A stretch of DNA of 44,781 nt from Candidatus Poribacteria bacterium. GTDB lineage: Bacteria > Poribacteria > WGA-4E > WGA-3G. Below, piece after piece: positions 1-8,877 of the stretch (its first letter is position 1; each line of letters opens with the position of its first letter). The translations under genes were made by a program, and so were the position numbers. Below the pieces are notes generated by a model. That model saw only the letters and a list, made by a program, of their open reading frames with translations. It had not been told where the DNA came from and searched no databases. Location of the stretch: contig JAJDXV010000151.1 of NCBI GenBank assembly GCA_022823085.1, positions 1 to 44,781 of the forward strand. Direction: 5' to 3'.

Positions 1-139
1 TATCGCTCTTTTGTACCACGATGCACTTCGCATCTGGGCGAGTACGCCGCAAATCTGTTAGATTGTGACGCAAAAACGCTGTGTTTTCAGAAGAATTTCA
101 TCTAACAGAGCCACCTATAGCCAAAAGTGCGTAAGTCCT
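1..139 (+). repeat. MITE-like repeat A, copy 1 (cut by window edge)
   Basis: This segment ends in TGCGTAAGTCCT (128-139), the inverted-repeat end shared with the copies at 28829-28950 and 36931-37051. The interior also matches them: GCTCTTTTGTA near position 5, AACGCTGTGTTTTC near 71, and a run before the right end. The left terminus lies outside the window. The middle, about 20-70, differs from the other copies: it holds the sequence shared with 28492-28523 and a small hairpin with arms AATCT/AGATT around GTT (52-64). No credible gene is present here. Confidence 0.7.
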
Positions 140-370
140 GAACTATTTTTATTAATCATTTTAATGCCAACTTTTGACAAAATATTTACATATCTTTGTG
201 ATTTGATTTGCAAATTGACAATTCTTGGTGAACATGCTACATTAATTCCTAAATTTTATAACCCAACTTGCTACCTATGTGATTTTAGACGCACAAACCC
301 CGTTTTTCAGTGAAAAGCGGTCATTTTTGCGAAAAATCTGGTGTGCTTCTTACCATTTTCGGCACGAAGA

Positions 371-402
371 GGCACAGGAGACCAACGGTCTCCTATGCTA
401 CA
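371..402 (-). repeat. GTAGCATA...TGTGC hairpin repeat, long-arm variant
   Basis: AGGAGACC (376-383) and GGTCTCCT (387-394) pair perfectly around AAC. With the flanks GCAC and ATGC the stem reaches 12 positions with one mismatch or wobble. On the minus strand it reads GTAGCATA, stem, GTT, stem, TGTGC. This is the same frame as the repeats at 25674-25744, 28456-28479 and 37010-37027, but with a different stem. Confidence 0.75.
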
Positions 403-475
403 AGGTGGCAACTTAGGTTAGTAAAGCAGGAAAATAAATTGACACGCCACGATAGAAATACCACATTGTCCCATT

Positions 476-502
476 GTAGGGGCTGGGTAACCCAGCCCCT
501 AC
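476..502. repeat. GC-rich palindrome, GTAGGGGC type
   Basis: GTAGGGGCTGGG and CCCAGCCCCTAC pair over 12 bases around TAA. The palindrome resembles those at 30810-30828 and 30873-30889: each joins a GC-rich stem to CCCTAC or a similar end. It lies upstream of the cupin gene with no T-tract, so I call it a dispersed palindrome rather than a terminator. Confidence 0.75.
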
Positions 503-582
503 GGTCGCCGCGTGTCCAAATAATTATGGACTTTTTTTCGAGTCATACTATTTTGGAAGAAAAATAAGAAGGAGAAATTCTC

Positions 583-888
583 ATGGAAAAAGAAATTAGA
601 AACGATGTTAAAGGCATTAACCGCTTTATCTTTGAAGCAGGTGCCGATAGGGATCAACTTCATCTCCATATCTCGGAAGTCGGTCCGGGGCAACGCGCAC
701 ACCCGCCGCATACACATGACGGACAGGAAATTTTTTACGTGTTTTCTGGTGAAGGGGAAGTCTTGTTTGGTGAAGAGACGCACCGTGTCAGCGACAACGA
801 AGCCGTTCACGTTGATTGTCAAGTGTTGCACGGGATACGCAATATCGGCGAGACACCCCTCCGTTACGCCGTCATTATCGCGAAATGA
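583..888 (+). CDS. small cupin-domain protein
   Basis: A single-domain cupin of 101 residues. The first cupin motif is visible as HPPHTHDGQEIFYVFSGEGEV (near residues 40-60), giving two or three metal-ligand histidines and a glutamate. The second motif is HVDCQVLHGIRN near residue 80, with the fourth histidine. Such proteins bind a metal and act as small-molecule oxygenases, isomerases or sensors; the substrate cannot be read from sequence. The ATG at 583 follows AAGAAGGAG by about nine bases, which fixes the start. The gene is convergent with the leftward operon ending at 937. No signal peptide is present, so the product is probably cytoplasmic. Confidence 0.88.
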   Translation: MEKEIRNDVKGINRFIFEAGADRDQLHLHISEVGPGQRAHPPHTHDGQEIFYVFSGEGEVLFGEETHRVSDNEAVHVDCQVLHGIRNIGETPLRYAVIIAK

Positions 889-936
889 TTGGTTCCTTGA
901 AGGCAAATTTCACATAAGAAACGTTCATAGCGTTTC

Positions 937-1374
937 TTATTCGAGCGGGTCGTCCGATAATTGACCGGTACATAGATGGTAGATACCGTAAATTCCTGCT
1001 GTCATCAGAACGATCCCGATGCCAGCCAATCCGCGTCGTATCCAAATCGGTTGTAAAAAGATTGGCAGACCGATTGTAAACCACCGCGGCTGCAGTAGGT
1101 TCGACATCGCAATACTGAAATAGAGTACGCCATAAGCAATGAGCCCAATATCGCTTGCGAATTCCTGCTTCAGCGGCGTGACCGGCAACTTGAACGGATT
1201 GAGGAGATAGTCCCCAGAAAAAATTAGGGTGATCCCTACGGCAAGGAAACAGATTAGGATGACACTCGAATAGCCTGAGTGCCGTAGCATCACCAATAGG
1301 ATGATACTAATACATCCCAAGAAGAGGCTCATCACACCTTGCATAATTTGATAGCTTCTATTTTGTGAAATCAT
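937..1374 (-). CDS. small integral membrane protein of unknown function
   Basis: A 145-residue protein with about four hydrophobic segments: near residues 12-30, 36-54, 75-92 and 112-132. The tail is short and acidic (LSDDPLE). I do not recognise a family. It is the last gene of the leftward operon, 12 bases after the DppB-like permease. It may therefore be a membrane accessory of the transporter, but nothing in the sequence proves that. Confidence 0.7.
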   Translation of the reverse strand: MISQNRSYQIMQGVMSLFLGCISIILLVMLRHSGYSSVILICFLAVGITLIFSGDYLLNPFKLPVTPLKQEFASDIGLIAYGVLYFSIAMSNLLQPRWFTIGLPIFLQPIWIRRGLAGIGIVLMTAGIYGIYHLCTGQLSDDPLE

Positions 1375-1386
1375 ATTTTTGCTTTC

Positions 1387-2367
1387 TTATCCAAACCGGA
1401 TGCGCGGATCGACGAGGGTATAACTAATATCGGTTAACAACAGCCCTGCAATATACAGGACAGAACCGAGATAGACCATGCTCCGCACAATGGCAAAATC
1501 CTGTGCCTGAATTGCTTCGATGGTGAAGCTCCCTAACCCCGGAATAGCGAAAAACGCCTCCATCACCAAGCTGCCGAGAAAGAGTAAGGGGATTGCCAAT
1601 ACAACATTCGTCAGGATCGGGATCATTGCGTTCTTGAGTGCGTGTTTAAAGAGAACGCCTGCTTCGCTTACGCCTTTCGCTCGTGCCGTCCGCACATAGT
1701 CACGATTTACCTCCTCAAGGAATATCGTTCGATAGAAGCGGATACCGCTACCGATGCCGCTGATGATACCGATAACCACAGGTAGAATTACAAATTTTAA
1801 CATGTTTGCCCCGGAATCATAACCTGAGATCGGAAACAGACGCAACATTTTCCCAAACAACCACTGCCCGCCAATGATATAAAAGAGAGAGGAGACAGAC
1901 ATAACAGTCACTGCAACGATTGTGCCCCAAAAATCGACGTAAGTTGCCCGATAGTAAGCCACAATCATTGAGATGGTAATATTCACGAGAAGTCCGAGTA
2001 TAAACGTCGGCAAAGCGATCGCGAGACTTGCCCACATCCGTTGCGAAATCTGTGCCGTTATGTCAATGTTATTTGTATCAGATGTCCCGAAATCAAAGAC
2101 GAAAAGTTTCGCTGCTTTCTGAAAGAAGATCGTCTCCGTCAAATGTCCACCGCCAGATGCCCCAGTATTGAAAAAGAGCGGTAAGTGGTATCCGTTCTGT
2201 TTTTTCCAATTGTCAACATCTTCTTGTGTAATATTCTTCTCACCGAGAATTTTCCGTGCCATCTGGTCCGGTGAGTTAACGACAAAAAAGAGGAAAAAGA
2301 CGATGAGGTTCACGCCTATCAGGATAGGGATTGCGTAGAGAATTCGCCGTATAATATAGGTAACCAT
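1387..2367 (-). CDS. ABC peptide/nickel-type transporter permease, DppB-like
   Basis: An inner-membrane permease of 326 residues, the usual length for the DppB/OppB family. The N-terminus (MVTYIIRRILYAIPILIGVN) is typical of that family. A large periplasmic loop follows, then five further hydrophobic segments. The permease EAA region, which contacts the ATPase, is visible as YVRTARAKGVSEAGVLFKHALKNA near residues 225-250. It starts six bases after the solute-binding gene, so the two are translated together. A DppC partner and ATPases would be needed to work, and none lies in this operon. The substrate is probably an oligopeptide or similar solute. Confidence 0.9.
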   Translation of the reverse strand: MVTYIIRRILYAIPILIGVNLIVFFLFFVVNSPDQMARKILGEKNITQEDVDNWKKQNGYHLPLFFNTGASGGGHLTETIFFQKAAKLFVFDFGTSDTNNIDITAQISQRMWASLAIALPTFILGLLVNITISMIVAYYRATYVDFWGTIVAVTVMSVSSLFYIIGGQWLFGKMLRLFPISGYDSGANMLKFVILPVVIGIISGIGSGIRFYRTIFLEEVNRDYVRTARAKGVSEAGVLFKHALKNAMIPILTNVVLAIPLLFLGSLVMEAFFAIPGLGSFTIEAIQAQDFAIVRSMVYLGSVLYIAGLLLTDISYTLVDPRIRFG

Positions 2368-2373
2368 TTCTGT

Positions 2374-4545
2374 CTATTGTGTCCCTCTTTCTCGTTTCCA
2401 AATTGTGATTGCAGCGGGAATCGTCCCCAAGATTAGCAGTCCGAGACACAACCAAAGGGGCCAGACGATAGGTTTATTCCACACGTGACGGTTTTTTGAA
2501 CGCTGGTCGGCATCAATGCGAAGGTACTTGAAGTTGCCGCCGCCTAAAGAACTCGGTTTGTTGTTCTTCAGCCACTGGTGCGACAGCCCAAAATTGACAG
2601 GGTGATAAACGAAGACCCAAGGCGCGTCACGCTGCAAGAGTCGGTTCATCTCACGGATACGTGCTAACCGTTCGGGTGAGTTCTCCATATTTTTCATCTC
2701 TTCAAAGAGGCGATTGTATTCAGGGTTATCGTAGTTCGCAGCGTTTTCGCCATCGTGTAAGGTTTTACTATTCGGACCGTAGAGGAGGAACAAGAAATTT
2801 TCTGCGTCGGGGTAGTCGGCATGCCATCCCCAATAGATAATCTGAAAATTCCCGTTTTTCACTTTGTCGCGAAACCGATTGTAATCTGTGGTCCGGCTCT
2901 CCATCGTGATACCGATCTGCTCTAATTTATTTCGCATCCATGTCAATTGGGACGTGGCACCCGCCGAAGTCCATGTATTGTCAAAAGAGACGATAAGCGG
3001 ATTCCCCTTAGGGTCCTGTCCGCCCGGGTAACCGGCTTCAGCGAGCAGCTGGCGTGCTTCTTCAATGGATTTACGCACCGGACGATTCGTGCTTGCATCC
3101 CAGTTATAAAGATAAGGGTTAATTCCGGATTCACCCGCTTCATAACCAAAGATACCGGGTGGCAGCGGACTGTGTGATACAACACCGCGTCCGTTACGGA
3201 AAATCTCAATATATTCTTCGTAATCCAAGGCAATCGAAATCGCCTGACGGAGTTTCTGTTTCTCTGGTGTGTACCCCCCAACGGTATCATCTAACATATT
3301 GAAAGCGAGATAAACAGTCGTCGGCTCCACACTGGTGCGCAAGACGATATGTTTCGCTCTCAATTCCTCACTTGTACTCGGATCCCCCATTTCGCCAAAA
3401 GCGATTGCACTGTCAAACGTATCTGATGAGATACTCGAATTATCGTAATACCCTTGCAAAAACTTATTCCATCGCGGAATATATTCTTTTTCCAATTTGT
3501 AAACGACCTTGGGTATAAACGGGACGATTTCCCATGCGTCGTCCAGAAGTCCGGCTTCCCGATCTCCCCGTTCACCACTTGACGGGTAGCGTTCCACCCG
3601 AAAATTCTCGTTCTTGACGAGAACGATCTCTTTGTGTGCGAGGAGCGTCTCTATACGATAAGCACCTGTTCCAACAGGAAACCGATCAATTGTGATGTTC
3701 CGTTCTTTCATAACGGGTTGATTGTAAAAGTCGATTGCCTCTTTCGGCATCGGAGAGAAAAACGGCATCGCTAACCAATAAACAAATTGCGGATATTTCG
3801 TTTTGAGAATAACCCTATAGGTATACCGGTCCACGACCTCTACACCCGGAAACGGCGCGTCGTTTTGTCCCTTAGCAATGGCAGCTGAATACGCGTTGAT
3901 ACCGAGGATGTAATCCGCCAACGTACTGAGAATAGGACAGGAGAGCCGCGGATCCGCCATCCGTTTAATCTGGTGGACGTAATCATCCGCGATAAGTTCA
4001 CGCGTCCCTGTCATCGGAAAATCCTTGATCTCGGCAAATCCGGACACATCCGCTTCTTCTAAGTCGTGGTATCGCAATGTTCCGCTTTCGGTTTTCGCGA
4101 AACAGGGATGCGGTTGGTACATGATACCGGGTCGTATCCGAATTTCATAGACCGCTCGCGCCACAGACGCTGCTGGCGTGTCTGATGGCAGCTGCCTCCC
4201 GCGAGCGTCGTAATAACGGGGTTGCGGGATCGCCTCCGCTGTCAATGGAATCAATGTATAAGGGCGCTTCAAGTAGTGGTATCGCAAAGGTGGCTCATAA
4301 ATCTGTTGAATGAACCTATATTCATCTGAACTGTAGGAGATCGCTGGATCAAAGTGTTTTGGCTCTTCGGGGAACGTGCTGTAGTAGATTTCCTCGTTGC
4401 GTTCAGACTTCGGATACGGATTATTCGGCACACCACAACTCACGAAAAAAGCGAGCATCATTAGCATTATGCAACATCCGTTTGTATACGATGTCACAAA
4501 CCTAATTCCTTGCGTTGTGAAGCGGCGTTTCGATAGTTTCATCAT
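2374..4545 (-). CDS. ABC transporter solute-binding lipoprotein, family 5, with C-terminal membrane anchor
   Basis: A 723-residue extracytoplasmic binding protein of the DppA/OppA family (SBP_bac_5). The N-terminus has a hydrophobic stretch ending in LAFFVSC, a plausible lipobox with Cys near residue 37. The family core starts at YYSTFPEEPKHFDPAIS and includes the late motif IYWGWHADYPDAENFL. It is longer than the usual 530-600 residues. It also ends in a hydrophobic segment (about 690-712) followed by the basic KRERGTQ, so the product looks tethered at both ends. That second anchor is unusual for the family. The gene lies 24 bases after the barrel gene and six before the permease, and probably delivers ligand to that permease. 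Confidence 0.88.
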   Translation of the reverse strand: MMKLSKRRFTTQGIRFVTSYTNGCCIMLMMLAFFVSCGVPNNPYPKSERNEEIYYSTFPEEPKHFDPAISYSSDEYRFIQQIYEPPLRYHYLKRPYTLIPLTAEAIPQPRYYDARGRQLPSDTPAASVARAVYEIRIRPGIMYQPHPCFAKTESGTLRYHDLEEADVSGFAEIKDFPMTGTRELIADDYVHQIKRMADPRLSCPILSTLADYILGINAYSAAIAKGQNDAPFPGVEVVDRYTYRVILKTKYPQFVYWLAMPFFSPMPKEAIDFYNQPVMKERNITIDRFPVGTGAYRIETLLAHKEIVLVKNENFRVERYPSSGERGDREAGLLDDAWEIVPFIPKVVYKLEKEYIPRWNKFLQGYYDNSSISSDTFDSAIAFGEMGDPSTSEELRAKHIVLRTSVEPTTVYLAFNMLDDTVGGYTPEKQKLRQAISIALDYEEYIEIFRNGRGVVSHSPLPPGIFGYEAGESGINPYLYNWDASTNRPVRKSIEEARQLLAEAGYPGGQDPKGNPLIVSFDNTWTSAGATSQLTWMRNKLEQIGITMESRTTDYNRFRDKVKNGNFQIIYWGWHADYPDAENFLFLLYGPNSKTLHDGENAANYDNPEYNRLFEEMKNMENSPERLARIREMNRLLQRDAPWVFVYHPVNFGLSHQWLKNNKPSSLGGGNFKYLRIDADQRSKNRHVWNKPIVWPLWLCLGLLILGTIPAAITIWKRERGTQ

Positions 4546-4569
4546 TTTTCCCTTAATGAAAGCGGTGTT

Positions 4570-5649
4570 CTAAAATCCGTATAGCAGTGTCAAGGATATC
4601 AAAGGCCCGAATTTAAAGGCATCGCTCTCCTCGTATACACCCTCCAATAAGGCATCAGTGTCGTCATAGAGTGTCTCTTGGTTCAAAGGGAGCATTACTG
4701 ATAGAGACAAAGGGAGCTCATAAGGCGTTACGACAGATGCTCCAAACGATGCCATGCTGAACCGGAGTCCGGTATTGATGTCGCGTTTGCCTGCCCATAG
4801 CGCGTAAGATTGATAAAAACCGAGGTATCCAGCTTGGAACGTAAGCCAATCACTGACGCGATAACTTAAACCACCTGTGTACGTAACCTCTCTGGATCCG
4901 CGATAGGTCTTACTATTTTCATAGAACGGTAATTTCCCACGGATACTGGCACTTGCCTTTAGCCCTTTATAGATGGGCAGACTATAATACAAATCGAGAA
5001 GCGGATTGAACGTACCTGTCCCAAACTGGATATGGAGATGCTCAAGTCCGGCATCGCCGAGTTTCCAAGGGTCCTCTTCGATTTTACCAAAAGGAATCGT
5101 CGTTCCGACACGTGCTATCAAAAAATCGTTCTCTCTAAGCAGTCCTGGCATCCGATAGCCTAAGAAAAGATCCACATCGGCAAATCCGATGTAAGTCTCA
5201 TTTCTATGGTGATTGTCGCGACTCCGTATAATCGCTTCCCACTCCGCCGGCGTGACCGGATCAATCTCTTCAAGTGTCGCCTCCTGCGTTTTCGTCTCGT
5301 ACGGTATATTAGCTTCCAGCACCCATTCGGAAGAGAGTTGATACTTCAACCCGACATCAATCCGAAAGATGTTTAGATTAACGTGGTGTCGGTGCAACGG
5401 AACATCTATTACTTTTCCGTTTGCGGAAACCCCTTTGGTTTCCAAGTGTCCGCCTTGTGCGTCAAACCAGCGCATCATGCTGAAAGTGCTCTGAAATTTG
5501 CTCGTTTCTCCTGAAGCCAAACTGACTTCATCGATCCCGCCCCGTGGAATCGCGGGATTGCTTCAGGCACCTCAACTCATTTGGGCAAAACCGAGCGGAA
5601 GCAAAATAAACTGAAGGCAGAGAAGTAGAAAAAGCATCCGAACTCTCAT
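4570..5649 (-). pseudogene. outer-membrane beta-barrel protein, 5' end disrupted by stops/frameshift
   Basis: The barrel-like body is open from TTG 5520 to 4570 (316 residues). It has alternating aromatic and polar strands, a phenol-degradation MetA-like transporter look, and a terminal aromatic (LLYGF). It has no signal peptide of its own. Upstream, the ATG at 5649 overlaps the previous gene's stop as ATGA and encodes a good signal peptide (MRVRMLFLLL..., cleavage after GFAQ). That peptide is in the same frame as the body, but TGA codons at 5574-5572 and 5565-5563 interrupt it. Reading frame +2 between them gives VEVPEAIPR, and frame 0 then gives AIPRGGIDEVSLASG. This suggests a damaged or mis-assembled junction. 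A sequencing error is equally possible. Confidence 0.65.
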
Positions 5650-6596
5650 AGTGGGTTACCCTCCGTTTCTAAATTGAGCCACGCCATTTCAGCGTCCGAA
5701 AGTTCAAGGGTTCGTGCCCCAAGAGAAGAATCCATCTCGGTTAAAGTTACAGGACCAATCACTGGAAAAACTGGAAATGGGATGTGCAAACAGTATGCAA
5801 GGGAGACCTGAATTGCGGAATATCCGTATTTCTCACCTAATTTCTTTGCGCGTGCGAGTCTTTCAAAATTTTCGTCATTGTAATAGACGCGCACCATATC
5901 TCTGTTTTCACGGTTCTCCGGTGTAAATGCGCCACTAAAGAAACCGCGTGCTTGAGATGACCACGGCATCAAAGGAAACTGGCTCTCTCTATGCCATGCG
6001 CGTGCGGCATCGTCCACGCAGACACAGCCACCCCACATCGGTTCCATCGGCACGGCGAGACTGATATTATTGCTGCAAGAGACAAACCCTGCGAGTCCGT
6101 TTTCTTCGGCATACGTATTCGCTTCAATAATGCGCTGCGGTTCCCAGTTAGAAGCGGCGATGGCTCTGATACGTCCTGCACCGATTTCCGTATTCAGGTA
6201 ATCAATAATAGTGCTGGCAGGAATTACAGGGTCATCACGATGTAACATGTAGAGGTCAATATAGTCAGTACGGAGTCGGGCAATGCTTTCATCAAGATCG
6301 GCTTTTAGTTCCTCAGGAGAGAGGCGCGGGCGTGGCACTCTACCTTGCGGGTGTCCGCCTTTATCAATCAGGAAGACCGCATCCCGATTTCCGCGTTGTC
6401 GCATCCAGAGACCGATCAACATCTCGCTATCGCCGCCGCCGTAGCCGTGTGCGGTGTCGAGCGCGTTTCCACCTGCTTCAAAAAATGCGTCAAGCATCTC
6501 CGTGCTATCATCGAATTTTACAGGTGAAAGCAACATGGTGCCCAAAATTAACTGTGAGATGTCTTTAGTGACTCCCGGAATCTTTATGTGTTTCAT
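5646..6596 (-). CDS. aldo/keto reductase
   Basis: A 316-residue NADPH-dependent oxidoreductase of the aldo/keto reductase superfamily. The catalytic tetrad is visible: Asp and Tyr in ALDTAHGYGG, Lys in VFLIDKGG, and His in YMLHRDDP. A TIM-barrel pattern follows, with the cofactor region near IGPVT. It is the first gene of the leftward operon, and its stop overlaps the ATG of the barrel gene. The physiological substrate is not readable. Pairing with a binding protein and permease suggests uptake and reduction of a carbonyl compound or sugar, which is an inference. Confidence 0.9.
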   Translation of the reverse strand: MKHIKIPGVTKDISQLILGTMLLSPVKFDDSTEMLDAFFEAGGNALDTAHGYGGGDSEMLIGLWMRQRGNRDAVFLIDKGGHPQGRVPRPRLSPEELKADLDESIARLRTDYIDLYMLHRDDPVIPASTIIDYLNTEIGAGRIRAIAASNWEPQRIIEANTYAEENGLAGFVSCSNNISLAVPMEPMWGGCVCVDDAARAWHRESQFPLMPWSSQARGFFSGAFTPENRENRDMVRVYYNDENFERLARAKKLGEKYGYSAIQVSLAYCLHIPFPVFPVIGPVTLTEMDSSLGARTLELSDAEMAWLNLETEGNPL

Positions 6597-6776
6597 TTAG
6601 AGACAAATATCCTTCTTTTTACGGGCAGACAAGTCGCGCCCTTTAGAATATAGATACGCCATAGCTTCTAAAGAAATTATAGCAGATTCCAGACTTTAAA
6701 ATCCACAAGAAAATGTTAACGGACAACAGAACGGTTTTCGCAGAAAACTGTACTGACAACTATTAACAGAAATGCA

Positions 6777-6805
6777 TTGCGAATAGGTCAAAAATGTGAT
6801 AGAAT
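6777..6805 (+). promoter_or_regulatory. possible sigma70-type promoter for the SIS gene
   Basis: TTGCGA (6777-6782) and TAGAAT (6800-6805) are separated by 17 bases, about 88 bases before the SIS-domain start. The match is moderate. Confidence 0.4.
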
Positions 6806-6892
6806 AGGTATTGATATTTTGGCAATATGGATTGAAGTTATACTTTATTAATTCTGCAATCAAGCAGCTGAGGATAGGGCAGACACAACACT

Positions 6893-7660
6893 ATGAGCAT
6901 TTCCTACCTAAGTTATTTACAGACAGCACAAGCGATTCTGGAACAGATTCAAGCGACACAAACCGATGCGATTGCGCGAGCCTCCGATATATGCGCCGAG
7001 ACAATAGCAGCAGACGGTCTCGTTTATCTATTTGGCTCCGGGCATTCCCGAATGGCAGTCGAAGAGATGTTTCCGCGTTACGGAAGTTTTCCCGGTTTCT
7101 TTCCGATTGTGGAACTGGCGGTTACCTATCACAATCAGGTTGTCGGTTGTAATGGACAGCGTCAGGCACTTTTTTTGGAAAACATCTCAGGGTACGCAGA
7201 AGTTATTTTACGTAATTTCACCTTCGGAACTCACGACTGTATGATCGTATTCTCTAATTCCGGGACCAACATTCTGCCTATAGAGATGGCAATGGGTGCG
7301 AAAGAACAAGGACTGCCTGTCATTGCAGTAAGTTCCATCGCACACAGTCGCGCCTCTTCCTCAAAACACAATTCTGGCAAACGGCTTTTTGAGATTGCTG
7401 ACTTAACAATCGACAACTGTAATCCGCCGGGGGATGCAGTCGTAGCTATCCCGAATTTGGCATACCCTGTGGGACCTACGTCCAGCATCGGTACACTGTC
7501 GATTGTCAATGCAATTAAATGCCGTGTTGCCGAGCTGCTGACAGAACGCGGACAACCGCCTGTCGTGTTGACAGGCTCGCATTTTCTCGGTTCCGAAGAA
7601 TCGGCAAAACAGATTGAACGAAGTTATGACGACTACAAGGCACGCGTCCACGGACGTTAG
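6893..7660 (+). CDS. SIS-domain sugar-phosphate-binding protein (UPF0309-like)
   Basis: A 255-residue protein with a single SIS (sugar isomerase) fold. Motifs include VYLFGSGHSRMAVEE near residue 45 and MIVFSNSGTNILPIEMA near residue 115. The serines and GTN of the latter bind sugar phosphates in the family. The length and the Y-x-F-GSGHS opening resemble UPF0309 proteins, which are usually linked to amino-sugar or N-acetylmuramate phosphate metabolism. The product is likely cytoplasmic. The gene stands alone in front of nadD, 115 bases away with a promoter between. The ATG at 6893 has only a weak upstream GAGG, so the start is less certain than the identity. Confidence 0.85.
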   Translation: MSISYLSYLQTAQAILEQIQATQTDAIARASDICAETIAADGLVYLFGSGHSRMAVEEMFPRYGSFPGFFPIVELAVTYHNQVVGCNGQRQALFLENISGYAEVILRNFTFGTHDCMIVFSNSGTNILPIEMAMGAKEQGLPVIAVSSIAHSRASSSKHNSGKRLFEIADLTIDNCNPPGDAVVAIPNLAYPVGPTSSIGTLSIVNAIKCRVAELLTERGQPPVVLTGSHFLGSEESAKQIERSYDDYKARVHGR

Positions 7661-7678
7661 CCTGTCCTAATTTTTCTG

Positions 7679-7707
7679 TTGACTTTTCTCGTGTAAACGC
7701 GTATACT
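7679..7707 (+). promoter_or_regulatory. sigma70-type promoter for nadD block
   Basis: TTGACT (7679-7684) and TATACT (7702-7707) have an ideal 17-base spacer, and each hexamer is one base off consensus. The spacer contains TTTTCTCGTG, almost repeated in the promoter at 28794-28822. It would serve nadD (start 7776) and the genes after it. Confidence 0.65.
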
Positions 7708-7775
7708 TTAAACTGCACGGGCGGATCCGAGGTATAACTATCAAGTTCGCATCCACTGAATACTCCGAAATTCTG

Positions 7776-8375
7776 ATGCTACATACAACCCAAAGAATTG
7801 CTGTGATGGGCGGAACATTCAACCCGATCCACTACGCACACCTATTGAGTGCCGAACAGGTCCGCGTAGGATTAGGCTACGATAAAATATTGTTTATCCC
7901 TTCGGCGAGACCTCCACATAAAGTCGCAGATGCCGATATTACCGAACCGGAACATCGGTATCAGATGGCACGCTTAGCGATCATTGGGAATCCATACTTT
8001 GAAGTGTCTCGGATAGAATTGGAGCGCGCCGGACCGTCTTACACCGCTGAGACGCTAAAAGCGTTGCAAAAATTTTATGGAGAAACAACCGAACTGGCAT
8101 GGATCATCGGGGCGGATTCACTCATCGAGTATAAAGTCTGGCGGAACTTTGATGATGTCTTAGCACGGTGTATTATGATAGCGACGACACGTCCGAATTA
8201 TGCGCTAAACCGGGTACCACTGGAAGTCCGAAAACGGGTCACGACTTTCCCAGTAACCGGTGTGGATATATCTGCCACGGCGATTCGTGAACGCGTCCGG
8301 AATCGTCTTTCAATTCGGTATCTCGTTCCAGAAACAGTCGAAAATTATATTCATCGGCATCAGTTGTATCAGTAA
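7776..8375 (+). CDS. nadD: nicotinate-nucleotide adenylyltransferase
   Basis: A 199-residue enzyme that joins nicotinate mononucleotide and ATP to form deamido-NAD in the cytoplasm. The nucleotidyltransferase opening is IAVMGGTFNPIHYAHLLSAE, with the two active-site histidines spaced as HYAH; most relatives have HxGH, so the alanine is a mild variation. The late motif ISATAIRERV corresponds to the family's ISST-x-IR. Also present is WIIGADSLIEYKVW, close to the NadD signature. The gene leads the block nadD, coiled-coil protein, yacG-like, yqeK, rsfS. NadD, YqeK and RsfS are common neighbours in bacteria, which supports the assignment. Confidence 0.94.
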   Translation: MLHTTQRIAVMGGTFNPIHYAHLLSAEQVRVGLGYDKILFIPSARPPHKVADADITEPEHRYQMARLAIIGNPYFEVSRIELERAGPSYTAETLKALQKFYGETTELAWIIGADSLIEYKVWRNFDDVLARCIMIATTRPNYALNRVPLEVRKRVTTFPVTGVDISATAIRERVRNRLSIRYLVPETVENYIHRHQLYQ

Positions 8376-8421
8376 CAGGAGATATCTGTTTAAAATTGAT
8401 AAAAAAATAAGGGTCTACATC

Positions 8422-8799
8422 ATGAAAACGATTTTGTTGTTCTCAATACTATTCTGTGTCACAGCAATACCTTTGCGCGCCCAGACACAAGAGATTGCGG
8501 AAATCAAAGACGACATCGAAAGAATAAAAACAGACCTTGCGGTGCTCACGACCGAAGTCAAAAACCTAAAGGAAAATGTCAATAAACGCTTTGATGGTAT
8601 CGAAAAGGGGTTTGACAGACTCAATAACATCATCATCGCCTGCATTGGCATCCCTTTAGCGATCCTCGCAATAGGTGCAACTCTCTGGGGTATATTGGCA
8701 AACAAACGCGGTGTCCGAGACAGCGCGCAACAAAAAGAAATTGAGACGCTCAAAGCAGAAATAGAAACCCTGAAGCAACGCCACATTGTCAGTCCCTGA
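8422..8799 (+). CDS. coiled-coil membrane protein with signal peptide
   Basis: A 125-residue protein. I choose ATG 8422 because it begins a clean signal peptide (MKTILLFSILFCVTA..., cleavage after LRAQ). A heptad-rich helix follows at about residues 22-65 (IAEIKDDIERIKTDLAVL), then a transmembrane segment at 69-93, then a second coiled coil (EIETLKAEIETLKQ). I do not recognise a specific family. Similar short proteins with a coiled coil and one membrane helix are common and poorly characterised. It interrupts an otherwise housekeeping block and looks like an insertion into it. Confidence 0.75.
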   Translation: MKTILLFSILFCVTAIPLRAQTQEIAEIKDDIERIKTDLAVLTTEVKNLKENVNKRFDGIEKGFDRLNNIIIACIGIPLAILAIGATLWGILANKRGVRDSAQQKEIETLKAEIETLKQRHIVSP

Positions 8800-8819
8800 A
8801 GAAACATTCTTAATAGGTT

Positions 8820-8841
8820 GTGCAACGCTTTCGCGTTGTGC
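8820..8841. repeat. hairpin between the coiled-coil gene and yacG-like gene
   Basis: GTGCAACGC and GCGTTGTGC pair over nine positions (two wobbles) around TTTC. It is preceded by AGGTT, like the right half of the hairpin repeats at 25674-25744. It could also slow transcription, but there is no T-tract. Confidence 0.5.
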
Positions 8842-8877
8842 GGAAAACGCGCTTTTCAATACAAGGACCTTAAAAAC

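Larger units (their letters stand above)
140..582. other. gene-free region with two hairpins
   Basis: I see no gene with a ribosome-binding site or family resemblance in this stretch. It holds the two palindromes annotated separately (371-402 and 476-502) and an AT-rich part with no recognisable signal. AAGAAGGAG at 567-574 is the ribosome-binding site of the cupin gene. Confidence 0.6.

Noticed and set aside
65..567. Two open frames (82 and 85 residues) in the left gene-free region
   Set aside because: They run through repeat A and the palindromes, lack ribosome-binding sites and resemble no protein; treated as chance frames.
583..888. The leftward 135-residue frame over 499-906
   Set aside because: It overlaps the cupin gene on the other strand, and the cupin gene has a ribosome-binding site and family motifs.
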